Source: Mycolicibacterium sp. J2 (lineage in GTDB: Bacteria; Actinomycetota; Actinomycetes; Mycobacteriales; Mycobacteriaceae). From it: a stretch of 64,000 bases of DNA. Within the stretch, counting starts at the first letter, position 1, and each line of letters starts with the position of its first letter. The notes under the pieces are model-generated. The model was not told where the DNA came from, did not search any database, and saw only the letters and a program-made list of their open reading frames with translations. Shown piece by piece: positions 51,857 to 59,649 of this stretch. Position numbers and translations under genes: made by a program. The stretch is taken from the NCBI RefSeq assembly GCF_026240945.1, contig NZ_JAPFPY010000009.1, positions 62,001 through 126,000 of the forward strand. Reading direction: 5' to 3'.

Positions 51857-52390
51857 ATGGAGACCGGACCCCAAGGGGCGGTGGAGATCGCCCCATTCCA
51901 TGCTCGTGGTTGTTTGAAAGGTTTTGTGGTTTCCGGACGTTGGCCGGACTCCACCAAGGAGTGGGCTCAGCTGCTGATGGTAGCGGTGCGCGTCGCCTCG
52001 ATGCCCGGATTGCTCTCCACCACAACCATATTCGGCGTCCGCGAGGAACTCCCCGAGCAACCCGCCCCGGGCACCGTCGGCCTGGTCCTGGCCGAAGGCA
52101 CGGTGGTGGGTGAATCCGCTGTTCCCCCAGGCTTTTTCGCCGAGCGCCAACCACCGGCGCTGCTGATGCTGCATCCGCCTTCGGAAACGACACCGTCGTT
52201 ACCCGAATGCACCGGCGCCGCTTCGGGTTGCGTACTGCTACCCGGCCTGCCGCATCTAGGCCTGGAACACCGGGCGGCCTGGGTGGAAGCGGAGTCCGAC
52301 GGGACGATCACCTCGATGGTCAGCCGTGTCGGCGTGGACCCCATCAGCCATCCGGATACCGCCATACTGGCAATGCTGCTTGCCGCATAA
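51857..52390 (+). CDS. Conserved hypothetical protein (Rv3847-like)
   Basis: The 177-aa protein (METGPQGAVEIAPFHARGCLKGF...) equals the length of Mtb Rv3847 as recalled, from the same position after sodA. It is soluble, with Gly/Leu-rich repeats such as GTVGLVLAEGTVVGE and HPPSETTPSLPECTGAASGCVLL. No recognised domain. ATG at 51857 is the best start; the ORF could extend upstream but overlaps the sodA terminator. Confidence 0.7.
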   Translation: METGPQGAVEIAPFHARGCLKGFVVSGRWPDSTKEWAQLLMVAVRVASMPGLLSTTTIFGVREELPEQPAPGTVGLVLAEGTVVGESAVPPGFFAERQPPALLMLHPPSETTPSLPECTGAASGCVLLPGLPHLGLEHRAAWVEAESDGTITSMVSRVGVDPISHPDTAILAMLLAA

Positions 52391-52487
52391 CGCTTTTCGC
52401 ATTGCGTCGCAACAAAAGTACGGGCACCCGAATCCATCGCCTGAGGTGGCGCCGTTGCCGCGCAACGGTTATCGTCGGTGACATCAG

Positions 52488-52600
52488 CGAAGGGGAGTAG
52501 CCCCCAATCGTCGTGTCGACATACTGGTGGCGCACCTCCACGTGCGCCAACCCGGCCGGCGAACCGCTCCTCCATCCGAGGGCGGTGGGCGAGACCTTCG
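52488..52600 (+). ncRNA. yybP-ykoY manganese riboswitch
   Basis: The 5' element CGAAGGGGAGTAGC and the 3' element GGGCGAGACCTTCG carry the family hallmarks, GGGGAGUAG and GGGC(A/G)AGACC. P1 is CGAAGG/CCTTCG (52488-52493 with 52595-52600). P2 is GCCC/GGGC (52500-52503 with 52587-52590). Two inner hairpins, GGCGCAC/GTGCGCC (52529-52548) and ACCGC/GCGGT (52563-52586), complete a two-leg fold. This family senses Mn2+ and often precedes UPF0016 transporter genes, as here. Confidence 0.85.
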
Positions 52601-52646
52601 ACCGAACGCCCGCAGACCGTCAGCACATGGTCGGCCGGCGCCGCGT

Positions 52647-52655
52647 CGAAAGGTC
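52647..52655 (+). promoter_or_regulatory. Candidate ribosome site with anti-P1 pairing potential
   Basis: CGAAAGGTC (52647-52655) includes AAAGG eight bases before GTG 52662. It can pair with GACCTTCG (52593-52600), the 3' strand of P1, with one bulge. If P1 forms on Mn binding, the ribosome site would be freed; without Mn it may be masked (inference). Confidence 0.5.
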
Positions 52656-52661
52656 GTCCCC

Positions 52662-53375
52662 GTGCTCAGTGCCGCACTCGTCAGTCTCGGAGTGGTCTTC
52701 GTCGCCGAATTGGGCGACAAATCCCAACTGATCACCATGACCTACGCCCTGCGGCATCGTTGGTGGGTGGTGCTCTCCGGTGTCGGCATCGCCGCCTTCC
52801 TGGTGCACGGACTGTCCGTCACCATCGGCCACTTCCTGGGGATGTCGCTACCCGAGCGCCCCATCGCCTTCGCCGCCGCCATCGCCTTCCTACTCTTCGC
52901 GGTATGGACCTGGCGTGACAGCCGCGCCACCGATGACGACTCCGACGAGGTCCGGGTGGCCGAACCACGGTTCATCGTGTTCGCGGTGGTCTCGTCGTTC
53001 GTCCTGGCCGAACTCGGGGACAAGACGATGCTGGCCACGGTCGCGCTTGCCAGCGACCACAACTGGGCGGGCGTCTGGATCGGCGCGACGATCGGCATGG
53101 TGGCCGCCGACGGCGTGGCGATCGCCGCCGGGACACTGCTGCACCGCCGGCTCCCGGAACGTTTCCTGCACAGTATGGCGGCGGTGCTGTTCGCGCTGTT
53201 CGGGCTGTGGATCCTCTTCGACAACGCCCTGCACCTGCCGTGGGTGGCCGTTGTGGTGACGGGCACGGTCGCACTCACCGCGGTGGGGACCGCACTGGTC
53301 CGGTACCGGCGCGCCAAGGGCGGCTCCACCGGCAGCGGTTCGTCGGCACGGGATTCGTCGCCGGAATATCGCTGA
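52662..53375 (+). CDS. UPF0016/TMEM165-family cation transporter (Rv3848-like)
   Basis: The 237-aa membrane protein has about six helices and two copies of the family motif, FVAELGDKSQL and VLAELGDKTML, with a charged loop (DSRATDDDSDEVR) between halves. UPF0016 proteins export Mn2+ (Ca2+ in eukaryotes). GTG at 52662 is supported by the ribosome site at 52649-52653. The manganese riboswitch upstream makes Mn export the likely function. Confidence 0.85.
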   Translation: MLSAALVSLGVVFVAELGDKSQLITMTYALRHRWWVVLSGVGIAAFLVHGLSVTIGHFLGMSLPERPIAFAAAIAFLLFAVWTWRDSRATDDDSDEVRVAEPRFIVFAVVSSFVLAELGDKTMLATVALASDHNWAGVWIGATIGMVAADGVAIAAGTLLHRRLPERFLHSMAAVLFALFGLWILFDNALHLPWVAVVVTGTVALTAVGTALVRYRRAKGGSTGSGSSARDSSPEYR

Positions 53376-53386
53376 ATCACCCCCGG

Positions 53387-53416
53387 CTACTGTCATCCGA
53401 TCGGATGACAGTAGCT
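53387..53416. terminator. 30-bp perfect palindrome after UPF0016 gene
   Basis: GCTACTGTCATCC (53387-53399) is the left arm of an uninterrupted perfect palindrome that begins 12 bases after the stop. It may terminate the upstream gene (no U tract) or be an operator. Confidence 0.5.
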
Positions 53417-53495
53417 CGTCGACACCCTTGCCCTCTTCGCTACGTGGCGCGACGGAATCTTCTGCCGATGACGACCCATATTTCGCCAGTGCCAG

Positions 53496-53522
53496 CAGCA
53501 AATCGACTTTTCCGCTTTGCTG
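53496..53522. promoter_or_regulatory. Inverted EspR-motif pair CAGCAAA-N13-TTTGCTG
   Basis: TTTGCTG fits the recalled EspR consensus TTTGC[TC][GA]. Perfect inverted copies lie at 53496-53502 and 53516-53522, and a third copy at 53759-53765 (CAGCAAA). The pair is about 290 bp upstream of espR. Confidence 0.5.
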
Positions 53523-53812
53523 CAGACCGTACCCGCGGCCGAGTGAGGACCCCGGCCCCGCTGCGACAACGTGTCGTAGGGGATCAGTTCGGGCAAAACA
53601 ACGCATACGTCATTTTTTTGTTAACCGGACCGGCGGTCCTGGGTTTCCGAAACTACCTGCCGTGCTGCTGGGGGGCCTAGCGGCGTATGCTCGAACTGCA
53701 TGGTCCGACTTTTAAGTGGTTTGCACTTGGTTGTGGCGACATCACTCGCTACGATGATCAGCAAATACGAGACTGGCGTGCAACACTCGTGAGTTATGTG
53801 GAGGAAAGTTAG

Positions 53813-54211
53813 ATGAGCAAGACGTTCGCCGCCCGGCTGAACCGGTTGTTCGAGACGGTTTACCCGCCGGGGCGCGGCCCGCATACATCTGCTGAGGTCA
53901 TCGGCGCACTGAAGGCCGAGGGCGTGACGATGTCTGCTCCGTACCTCTCACAGCTTCGGTCGGGTAACCGCACCAATCCTTCGGTTGCCACGATGGCCGC
54001 CCTGGCCAACTTCTTCCGCATCAAGCCGGCGTACTTCACCGATGACGAGTACTACGAGAAGCTCGACAAGGAACTGACCTGGCTGGCCAACATGCGGGAC
54101 GAGGGCGTGCGCCGCATCGCCGCTCGTACCGTCGGACTGTCGCCCGAGTCGCAGCAGGATCTGGCGCTCAAGGCCGACGAGTTGCGCCGCAAGGAGAATC
54201 TCGACAGCTGA
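53813..54211 (+). CDS. espR: Nucleoid-associated regulator EspR
   Basis: The 132-aa protein has an XRE-like HTH in its first 70 residues (SAEVIGALKAEG...APYLSQLRSGNRTNPSVATMAALANFFRI) and a C-terminal dimerisation helix region. EspR is a nucleoid-associated protein that activates espACD in Mtb. ATG at 53813 follows GGAGG. The adjacent ImmA/IrrE gene pair is convergent and 41 bp away. Confidence 0.93.
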   Translation: MSKTFAARLNRLFETVYPPGRGPHTSAEVIGALKAEGVTMSAPYLSQLRSGNRTNPSVATMAALANFFRIKPAYFTDDEYYEKLDKELTWLANMRDEGVRRIAARTVGLSPESQQDLALKADELRRKENLDS

Positions 54212-54233
54212 CCAGGCCTCGTCTGGTCGCCGG

Positions 54234-54274
54234 AAACGGTGTCACCGCGCGTTCAGCGCTCGGTGGCACCGTTT
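54234..54274. terminator. Bidirectional terminator between espR and the DUF6545-like gene
   Basis: AAACGGTGTCACCG pairs with CGGTGGCACCGTTT (14 bp, one G:T) around a 13-base loop. The convergent gene's stop (54253) is within the loop. Confidence 0.7.
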
Positions 54275-55452
54275 GTGCGTTCTGACCCTGTGCGTTCTGG
54301 ACCGACGCGTTCGAGTTCGCAATACTGCTCGGCGATCGCCAGGATCCATTCCCGGTCGGAGAAGGTCGCCGGCTGCCGGAGCCAGTTGAGCCCCGGGAAC
54401 TCGGCGTTGGCCGCATCGCGGCCCGCACCGCGACCGTCGTAGATCCATTGGGCGATGCCCCTGGCCTGCTCCTCCGCCGGGACCGGGGGACCGTCCAACT
54501 CGGCGATATCGGCGAAGTCCACCACGTCGTCGGAATCGTCGGGAGCCGCGGATCCGTTCGACTCGACCCGCCTGCGGAGGGCTTCGGCTGCGGTGGCCTC
54601 CAGGTACAGCGAGTCCGAAATGAGCGACATCTGTTCGGCCACCCGGAACAACAGCGGCCCGCGGGGCCGCACGCCGATGCCCACATCAGGGTGCCGCAGG
54701 CTCAGCTCCGCCAAGAGCGGCGACACCGTGCGCAGTTCCCGGCGGGCGCCGAACCAGTCTTCGACGCTGGGCAGCAGGGAGCCGCCCGCCACCACCAGCA
54801 TCGCGCAGCCCAACAGTGTCGCGGCCGAGCCGACGCCGAGCAGCCCGGTGGTCCCCACCGCCCTCAACAGGAAAAAGGCGCTGGCCAGCACGATCAGCAC
54901 GATGCCGATGCTGAACACGAACAACGCCCGCCCGCGCCGGGTCCGGTTGGAATGACGCATGCCGGCCCAGGCCACCAGCGTCAGCGCCAGCAGCACGTAG
55001 AGCAGGGGCAGCAGCCATGCCGACCATCCGCCGGCGGATCCCAGATTGCGGCGCAGGTATTCCTCCGGGGCCATCTCGGGTTCCTGACCGGAGACGAAGA
55101 ACGCCACCATGGTGACGACTGCGATGACGGCCGCCACCACGTACTGGGCGATGGCGATGCGCCGGATGGTGGTCGGCTTACGGTCGGAGGCGACCGTGGT
55201 GATCATGACGCAGCTGCCCGCCGCGCAGGAGATGAGCGCCACCTGGCTCAATGCCACGGCGATGTTGGGCCAGTGCAGTGCGGTGTCGATGAGCAGGGTC
55301 AGCGGCTGCCAGTTCAAGGCCGCGACCGTGCCGAGGCTGCCCAGCGCCAGGATCATCGCGCTGCTGACCAGGGATTGCTTGTTGACCAGGGCCCATCCGA
55401 TGCGCAAACCGGTCGCCAGTCCCAGCAAGCCGGCGAGCACCCAGACGATCAA
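54253..55452 (-). CDS. MAB_1171c/DUF6545-type membrane protein
   Basis: The 399-aa protein has about eight TM helices in the first 240 aa and a cytosolic C-terminal region with ELSLRHPDVGIGVRPRGPLLFRVAEQMSLISDSLYL, typical of the MAB_1171c family (recalled). It probably starts with TTG at 55452, overlapping the ImmA-like stop. Such proteins are usually encoded with an ImmA/IrrE protease; their function is unknown. Not recalled at this place in Mtb. Confidence 0.72.
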   Translation of the reverse strand: MIVWVLAGLLGLATGLRIGWALVNKQSLVSSAMILALGSLGTVAALNWQPLTLLIDTALHWPNIAVALSQVALISCAAGSCVMITTVASDRKPTTIRRIAIAQYVVAAVIAVVTMVAFFVSGQEPEMAPEEYLRRNLGSAGGWSAWLLPLLYVLLALTLVAWAGMRHSNRTRRGRALFVFSIGIVLIVLASAFFLLRAVGTTGLLGVGSAATLLGCAMLVVAGGSLLPSVEDWFGARRELRTVSPLLAELSLRHPDVGIGVRPRGPLLFRVAEQMSLISDSLYLEATAAEALRRRVESNGSAAPDDSDDVVDFADIAELDGPPVPAEEQARGIAQWIYDGRGAGRDAANAEFPGLNWLRQPATFSDREWILAIAEQYCELERVGPERTGSERTNGATER

Positions 55453-55940
55453 CCAAACGCCTCTCCGAGCCGCACCTGCACCATCGACGAACGATCCGAC
55501 GGCAGTCGGCCGAGTCGATAGATCAACAACGCTGCGAAATCCTCTGCCTCCTGCTCGGCATCCTCCCCGGCCGGGCCCATGCAGCCGGTCCGTTGGTTGA
55601 GCATGTAGCCGATGAGGTCGGACCCGGCCAATTCCGTCGCTCCGAGGGCCGCCTCCACCACTGGGATGCCGTCATGCCCCAACACCAGGTGACCGAGCTC
55701 GTGGGCCAACGTGCGGTCCCACGCTGGCAATCCCTTCTGGATGAGGAAGACGTCGTGGTCAGCGTACTGTCGCCACTGCCCGCACACCCCGGCCGGAAGC
55801 TCCGCCATCTTGAGTTCGATCGGCCGGCCGCGGTCGGCGCTGACGGCCTCCACCAAGCGCGGCACGGACACCTCGCCTTTTCGCGGGGCCAGGTCCAGAA
55901 CGGCACTGACAGCTTTGGTCACGCGGCGACTAGCAGGCAT
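55449..55940 (-). CDS. ImmA/IrrE-family metallo-endopeptidase
   Basis: The 163-aa protein has the zinc motif HELGHLVLGHD (His80-Glu81-x-x-His84), and AEDFAALLIYRL supplies the third acidic ligand. Proteins of this family cleave XRE-type repressors (ImmA, IrrE/PprI). ATG at 55940. It is translationally coupled to the DUF6545-like membrane gene and faces espR, an XRE-like DNA-binding protein, though the regulated partner is unproven. Confidence 0.8.
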   Translation of the reverse strand: MPASRRVTKAVSAVLDLAPRKGEVSVPRLVEAVSADRGRPIELKMAELPAGVCGQWRQYADHDVFLIQKGLPAWDRTLAHELGHLVLGHDGIPVVEAALGATELAGSDLIGYMLNQRTGCMGPAGEDAEQEAEDFAALLIYRLGRLPSDRSSMVQVRLGEAFG

Positions 55941-56002
55941 TTCGACCTCCTTCCGATGCTTCCACTATGGTGCCGCAACGCGGCACAGGCGAGCGATTCC
56001 GG

Positions 56003-57034
56003 TCAACTGGTGAATCTGGCCGACCGTCGGGAACTCACAGTCAGCGCCGAGCGCGCCTGTCGGTAGCCAATGATCCCACCCGCAGCGGTGAGCAACATCA
56101 TTCCGGTGACTCCCGGAACCGCCACGGCAACCACATGCGGGGTGTCGGCCGTGCGCAGGTAGTCGCCGTAGCCCGCGCGGTAGGACGCGGGCACGACGGC
56201 CCTGTCGACCACCTGGGCAGGTGGGCGCGGTGGCGGTGGCGGGGACGCAACGCGGACGGGCGGTTCCGATGGCGGCAAGGCGGATGGTGGCAGGGCGGAT
56301 GGTGGCAAAGTGCCGCCGGCTACACCGGATCCGCCGGCCACGGCGGGCGGCACCGGCAGCTCGATCACGGGCACCACAGGCGGTGGGGCGACGATCACGG
56401 GCAGTGCCGGTACGCCGTTCCGGGTCGGTGTGGGTAACTGCATGACCGGCGGGCGTACCGGCTTGACCGTCGGTGGCTTCGGTGCGGCACTGCCGAGTCC
56501 CCCGTTGCGGTGGCCGGACTTCGTCGCCCCTGGCTTCGGCCACCACCACGGTAGGCAGTGCTTGCCCTGCTGGTCGCAATCGTCCGGATCGTCCGGGTTG
56601 TCTGGGTCGTCCGGGTCATCCATGTCGCTCGGTCCGCCGGGGTTTCCCGGGTCCGCAGACGTCTGCGGTTCACCGGCGGACGCGCCCGGGGTGCCGGACA
56701 GACCACTTCCGGTCGTTTCGGGTTGTTTGCTGGGATTGCCCGTCGCGGAGCCCGCAACCGCCTTGGGCGGAGTGTTGTCACGTCCGTTGCCCACGGTCAC
56801 GCGGGGCGGCTGCGGGTGCTCGCCCGGCCGATGCGGATGGGTGCGGTCGGCACTGCCCGGGTCGGGTTCGGTGGCGCCGGAAGACGCGTCGCTCGAGCTA
56901 TCACCGGTGGCGCCGGCACCGCCTGCACCATCGCTTTCGTCCGGGCCGGCAAACGCGACCGCACCGCAGGCACTACCGACGAACAGGCCAGACGCGACCA
57001 GACAGGTTGCCGCCGCGACTCGCATCCGCGACAT
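56003..57034 (-). CDS. Secreted proline-rich wall protein
   Basis: The 343-aa protein has a signal peptide (MSRMRVAAATCLVASGLFV..., cleaved near AFAG) and an Asp/Asn/Pro acidic run (DMDDPDDPDNPDDPDD). A CDQQGKHCLPWWWPKPG segment, Pro-rich repeats (LPPSA three times) and a C-terminal TM helix (VVAVAVPGVTGMMLLTAAGG) with a basic tail follow. It probably spans the envelope. No domain recognised. A GTG at 57037 is the alternative start. Confidence 0.75.
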   Translation of the reverse strand: MSRMRVAAATCLVASGLFVGSACGAVAFAGPDESDGAGGAGATGDSSSDASSGATEPDPGSADRTHPHRPGEHPQPPRVTVGNGRDNTPPKAVAGSATGNPSKQPETTGSGLSGTPGASAGEPQTSADPGNPGGPSDMDDPDDPDNPDDPDDCDQQGKHCLPWWWPKPGATKSGHRNGGLGSAAPKPPTVKPVRPPVMQLPTPTRNGVPALPVIVAPPPVVPVIELPVPPAVAGGSGVAGGTLPPSALPPSALPPSEPPVRVASPPPPPRPPAQVVDRAVVPASYRAGYGDYLRTADTPHVVAVAVPGVTGMMLLTAAGGIIGYRQARSALTVSSRRSARFTS

Positions 57035-57241
57035 CACGTCGTCACCCCCTCTCTGCCCCACACACGCGCGGCGGCAGAAATTTACCCGATTGTCGCATAT
57101 TGCGGTCAAAATGTTTGCTGCAGAGGGGGTCACGCTGGTGCGGAAGGACACCGGGGGCCGACGCGTGGTACGGGCGATAGTGTTGGCCACACTGCCGTCC
57201 GGTGATCGCGGCAGTCGACGACATACCGGGAGGCAACGCCG

Positions 57242-57910
57242 ATGGGCCTGTTCACGCGACGCAAGAGCCGGGCGACCCGCCGGGCCGAGGCCCGCGCCAT
57301 CAAGAAGGCCGCCACGAAGAAAGCCAAGTTGGAGGCCAAGCTCGCGGCCAAGAACGACGCCCGCCGCTACAAGGCCGACCGCAAGGACCAATCCCGGGCG
57401 CTCAAGGCCCAGCTGCGCGCGCAGCGTAACAGCGACCAGGCCGCGCTGAAGGTTGCCGAGGCTCAGCTCAAGGCCGCGCGTGAGGGCAAACTGCTCTCAC
57501 CCACCCGGATTCGCCGCACCCTGACCGTATCGCGGCTGCTGGCACCGATTCTGGTGCCGCTGGCCTACCGCGCCGCGGTGGCCGCACGCGGTTTCCTCGA
57601 TCAGCGCCGCGCCGACCGTCTCGGGGTTCCGCTGAGCCAGCTCGGCCAGTTCTCCGGGCACGGGGCGGCGCTGGCCGCCCGGATCGCCGGTGCCGAGCAG
57701 ACGCTGCAACAGGTGGCGGCCAAGAAGCCCAAGGACGCAGAGACCAAGCAGTTCGTCACTGCGATCACCGATCGGCTGACCGACCTGTCGGCAGCGGTCA
57801 CGGCCGCCGAGAACATGCCCGCCCAACGCCGCGCCTCCGCCCACGATGCGATCAGCGCGCAGCTCGACGGTATCGACGCCGACCTGCTCGCCCGGCTCGG
57901 CATCGGCTGA
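57242..57910 (+). CDS. DUF6474-type protein (Rv3850-like)
   Basis: The 222-aa protein has a highly basic coiled-coil-like N-terminus (RRKSRATRRAEARAIKKAATKKAKLEAKLAAKN), then LSPTRIRRTLTVSRLLAPILVPLAYRAA with a hydrophobic helix, and an Ala-rich helical C-terminus. By order it equals Rv3850. Function unknown; the charge suggests membrane plus nucleic-acid association (inference). ATG at 57242 follows GGGAGG. Confidence 0.75.
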   Translation: MGLFTRRKSRATRRAEARAIKKAATKKAKLEAKLAAKNDARRYKADRKDQSRALKAQLRAQRNSDQAALKVAEAQLKAAREGKLLSPTRIRRTLTVSRLLAPILVPLAYRAAVAARGFLDQRRADRLGVPLSQLGQFSGHGAALAARIAGAEQTLQQVAAKKPKDAETKQFVTAITDRLTDLSAAVTAAENMPAQRRASAHDAISAQLDGIDADLLARLGIG

Positions 57911-57921
57911 GCCAGCCCACC

Positions 57922-58431
57922 ATGACCGCCGCACCGCCCCGCCGGCCCGCGCTGTTGCGCGGTGTCGCCGTCGGGGCGCTGACGGCCGCGCTGGCACTGG
58001 CCGCGCACGGCACCGCTGCGGGAGTCTTCCCTGGAGGTGCGGCCGTCGGCGCGCTGCTGGTGTTGGCGGGCGCCGTGGCAGCGGTCGCCGCTGTTGCCCG
58101 CGGTGGTGTGGTCACCTTGGCGGCGGTGCTGGCGGCCGGCCAGGCCGTCGGCCACCAGCTGCTCGGTATCGACGGCCATTCCCATCTGCAGGTGAATCCG
58201 GCAGCCATGCTGGTCGCGCACGTCATCGCCGTCGGCGCCGGTGCGCTGCTGGTCGGTGCGGGGGAACGGCTGTGCGCGGCACTGTCGCGCACCGTTGCGG
58301 CCATCACGGGGCCGCGATCACCGCGGGTGCCGTTCACCGCGGCGGCCCATCGCAGCGCCGGTCAACCGCTGCAGTCGGCCCTGCTGGTGCGGGCATCCAT
58401 ATCGCATCGGGGTCCACCGGTTGCGGCCTGA
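57922..58431 (+). CDS. Membrane protein of the copper locus
   Basis: The 169-aa protein has four to five TM helices with His-bearing turns (HQLLGIDGHSHLQVNP, MLVAHVIAV). It resembles the small membrane proteins that precede ycnI-copC-copD in actinobacteria. The His positions suggest copper coordination. ATG at 57922, 11 bp after the DUF6474 stop; 40 bp before ycnI. Confidence 0.68.
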   Translation: MTAAPPRRPALLRGVAVGALTAALALAAHGTAAGVFPGGAAVGALLVLAGAVAAVAAVARGGVVTLAAVLAAGQAVGHQLLGIDGHSHLQVNPAAMLVAHVIAVGAGALLVGAGERLCAALSRTVAAITGPRSPRVPFTAAAHRSAGQPLQSALLVRASISHRGPPVAA

Positions 58432-58471
58432 CCGCCCAACCGACCCTCGACCCAGAAAGCCCACAACCGAA

Positions 58472-59149
58472 ATGCGTTATCCCCATCGGGCGCCCGCGCG
58501 CGCCCTCCTCACGCTGGCCGCGGCCGGCGCCGCCCTTCTGACCGCCGTGCCGGCATCGGCACACGTTCACGTCGACGCCGACGACGCCCACCCCGGCAGC
58601 ACCGCCGTGCTGACCTTCCGGGTGCCCGGCGAATCCGAAAAGGGAGCATTGACAACACAATTCAGTGTGACCTTGCCGAATGTCGCCTCCGCGCGCACCG
58701 AACTGATGCCGGGCTGGACCGCGCGGCTGGACCGCGACAACGCCGCGGGCACCGTCCGGTCGGTCACCTGGACGGCCACCCCGCCGGTCGGCATCTCCCC
58801 CGAGCAATTCGGGTCGTTCAAGATTTCGGTGACCCTGCCGAACCAGGACAACGTCACCTTCCCGGCCACCCAGACCTATTCCGACGGCACCGTCGTTCAC
58901 TGGGATCAGCCGCCGCTGCCGGGTGGCGGCGAGCCCGAATACCCGGCGCCGGAGCTGTCCCTGACCGGTACACCCGAGGCCGGGCACTCTGCGGCCCCTC
59001 AGCCCACTCCGACGGTGGCCGCGGCCGCCCAGCCTGCCGCCGAGCCGGCGGGCCGAGCGGACAACGGTGCCCGCTGGCTGGCCGGTGGAGCGCTCGCGCT
59101 GGCCGCGGTCGCCGTGGCGGTGGCGCTGATCGGACGGCGGCGCGCATGA
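58472..59149 (+). CDS. ycnI: YcnI-like copper-associated protein (DUF1775)
   Basis: The 225-aa protein has a signal peptide with ASA cleavage leaving His-Val-His as the mature N-terminus. YcnI proteins use an N-terminal His to bind Cu2+ (recalled). The DUF1775 domain (HPGSTAVLTFRVPGESEKGA, PGWT) is followed by a Pro/Ala linker and a C-terminal TM helix with RRR. The ATG at 58472 fits the signal; the stop overlaps copC (ATGA). Confidence 0.85.
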   Translation: MRYPHRAPARALLTLAAAGAALLTAVPASAHVHVDADDAHPGSTAVLTFRVPGESEKGALTTQFSVTLPNVASARTELMPGWTARLDRDNAAGTVRSVTWTATPPVGISPEQFGSFKISVTLPNQDNVTFPATQTYSDGTVVHWDQPPLPGGGEPEYPAPELSLTGTPEAGHSAAPQPTPTVAAAAQPAAEPAGRADNGARWLAGGALALAAVAVAVALIGRRRA

Positions 59150-59649
59150 GGTGGCGGGCCCTCGGGCTGATCTCCGCCGTGCTGGCCGTGGCGGCGCTGC
59201 TGGGTGCCGGGGTTGCCTCGGCGCATGCGGTGCGGGTGTCCAGCGATCCCGCTCCCGACGCGGTGCTGACCGCCGGGCCGACCCGGATCACGGCCACCTT
59301 CAACGAACAACTGCAGACGGCGTTCGCGTCGATGACCCTGGTGGGCCCGGACGGCAACCTGTGGTCGACGGGCGAGGCGCGGGTGCAGGGTCCGGCCGTC
59401 GAGGTCGACCTGCGCCCGCTCGGCCCGGCCGGCACCTACACCGCCAACTACCGGGTCACTTCCGCCGACGGCCATGTCGTGAGTGGGTCGTGGTCGTTCC
59501 GGTTGACGGTCGCCGGCACCGGGACTCCCGGCCCGCCGGTGGCCGCACCACGCTCCGGTGCGGACGAATTCCCGATCTGGCCGTTCGTCGTCCTCGCCGT
59601 GGCGATCATCGGAGCGGGTGCGTGGTGGAGTCGGCGCCGGCAGCCGTGA
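59146..59649 (+). CDS. copC: CopC-domain copper-binding protein
   Basis: The 167-aa protein has a signal peptide ending AHA (ASAHAVRVSS), a CopC fold (SDPAPDAVLTAGPTRITATFNEQL, TYTANYRVTSADGHVVSGSWSF) and a C-terminal TM anchor. The His after cleavage and the DGH motif are the Cu sites. Overlaps ycnI and copD by 4 bp. Confidence 0.87.
   Translation: MRWRALGLISAVLAVAALLGAGVASAHAVRVSSDPAPDAVLTAGPTRITATFNEQLQTAFASMTLVGPDGNLWSTGEARVQGPAVEVDLRPLGPAGTYTANYRVTSADGHVVSGSWSFRLTVAGTGTPGPPVAAPRSGADEFPIWPFVVLAVAIIGAGAWWSRRRQP

Larger units (their letters stand above)
53376..53812. other. 437-bp UPF0016-espR intergenic region
   Basis: There is no coding ORF of good quality. It holds a 30-bp palindrome next to the UPF0016 stop, three TTTGCTG-type elements, an AT-rich stretch (CATTTTTTTGTTAACC) at 53610-53625, and the espR ribosome site GGAGG at 53800. 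Confidence 0.7.

Noticed and set aside
53428..53715. 95-aa ORF in the espR upstream gap
   Set aside because: No homology recalled, poor codon pattern, overlaps regulatory motifs.
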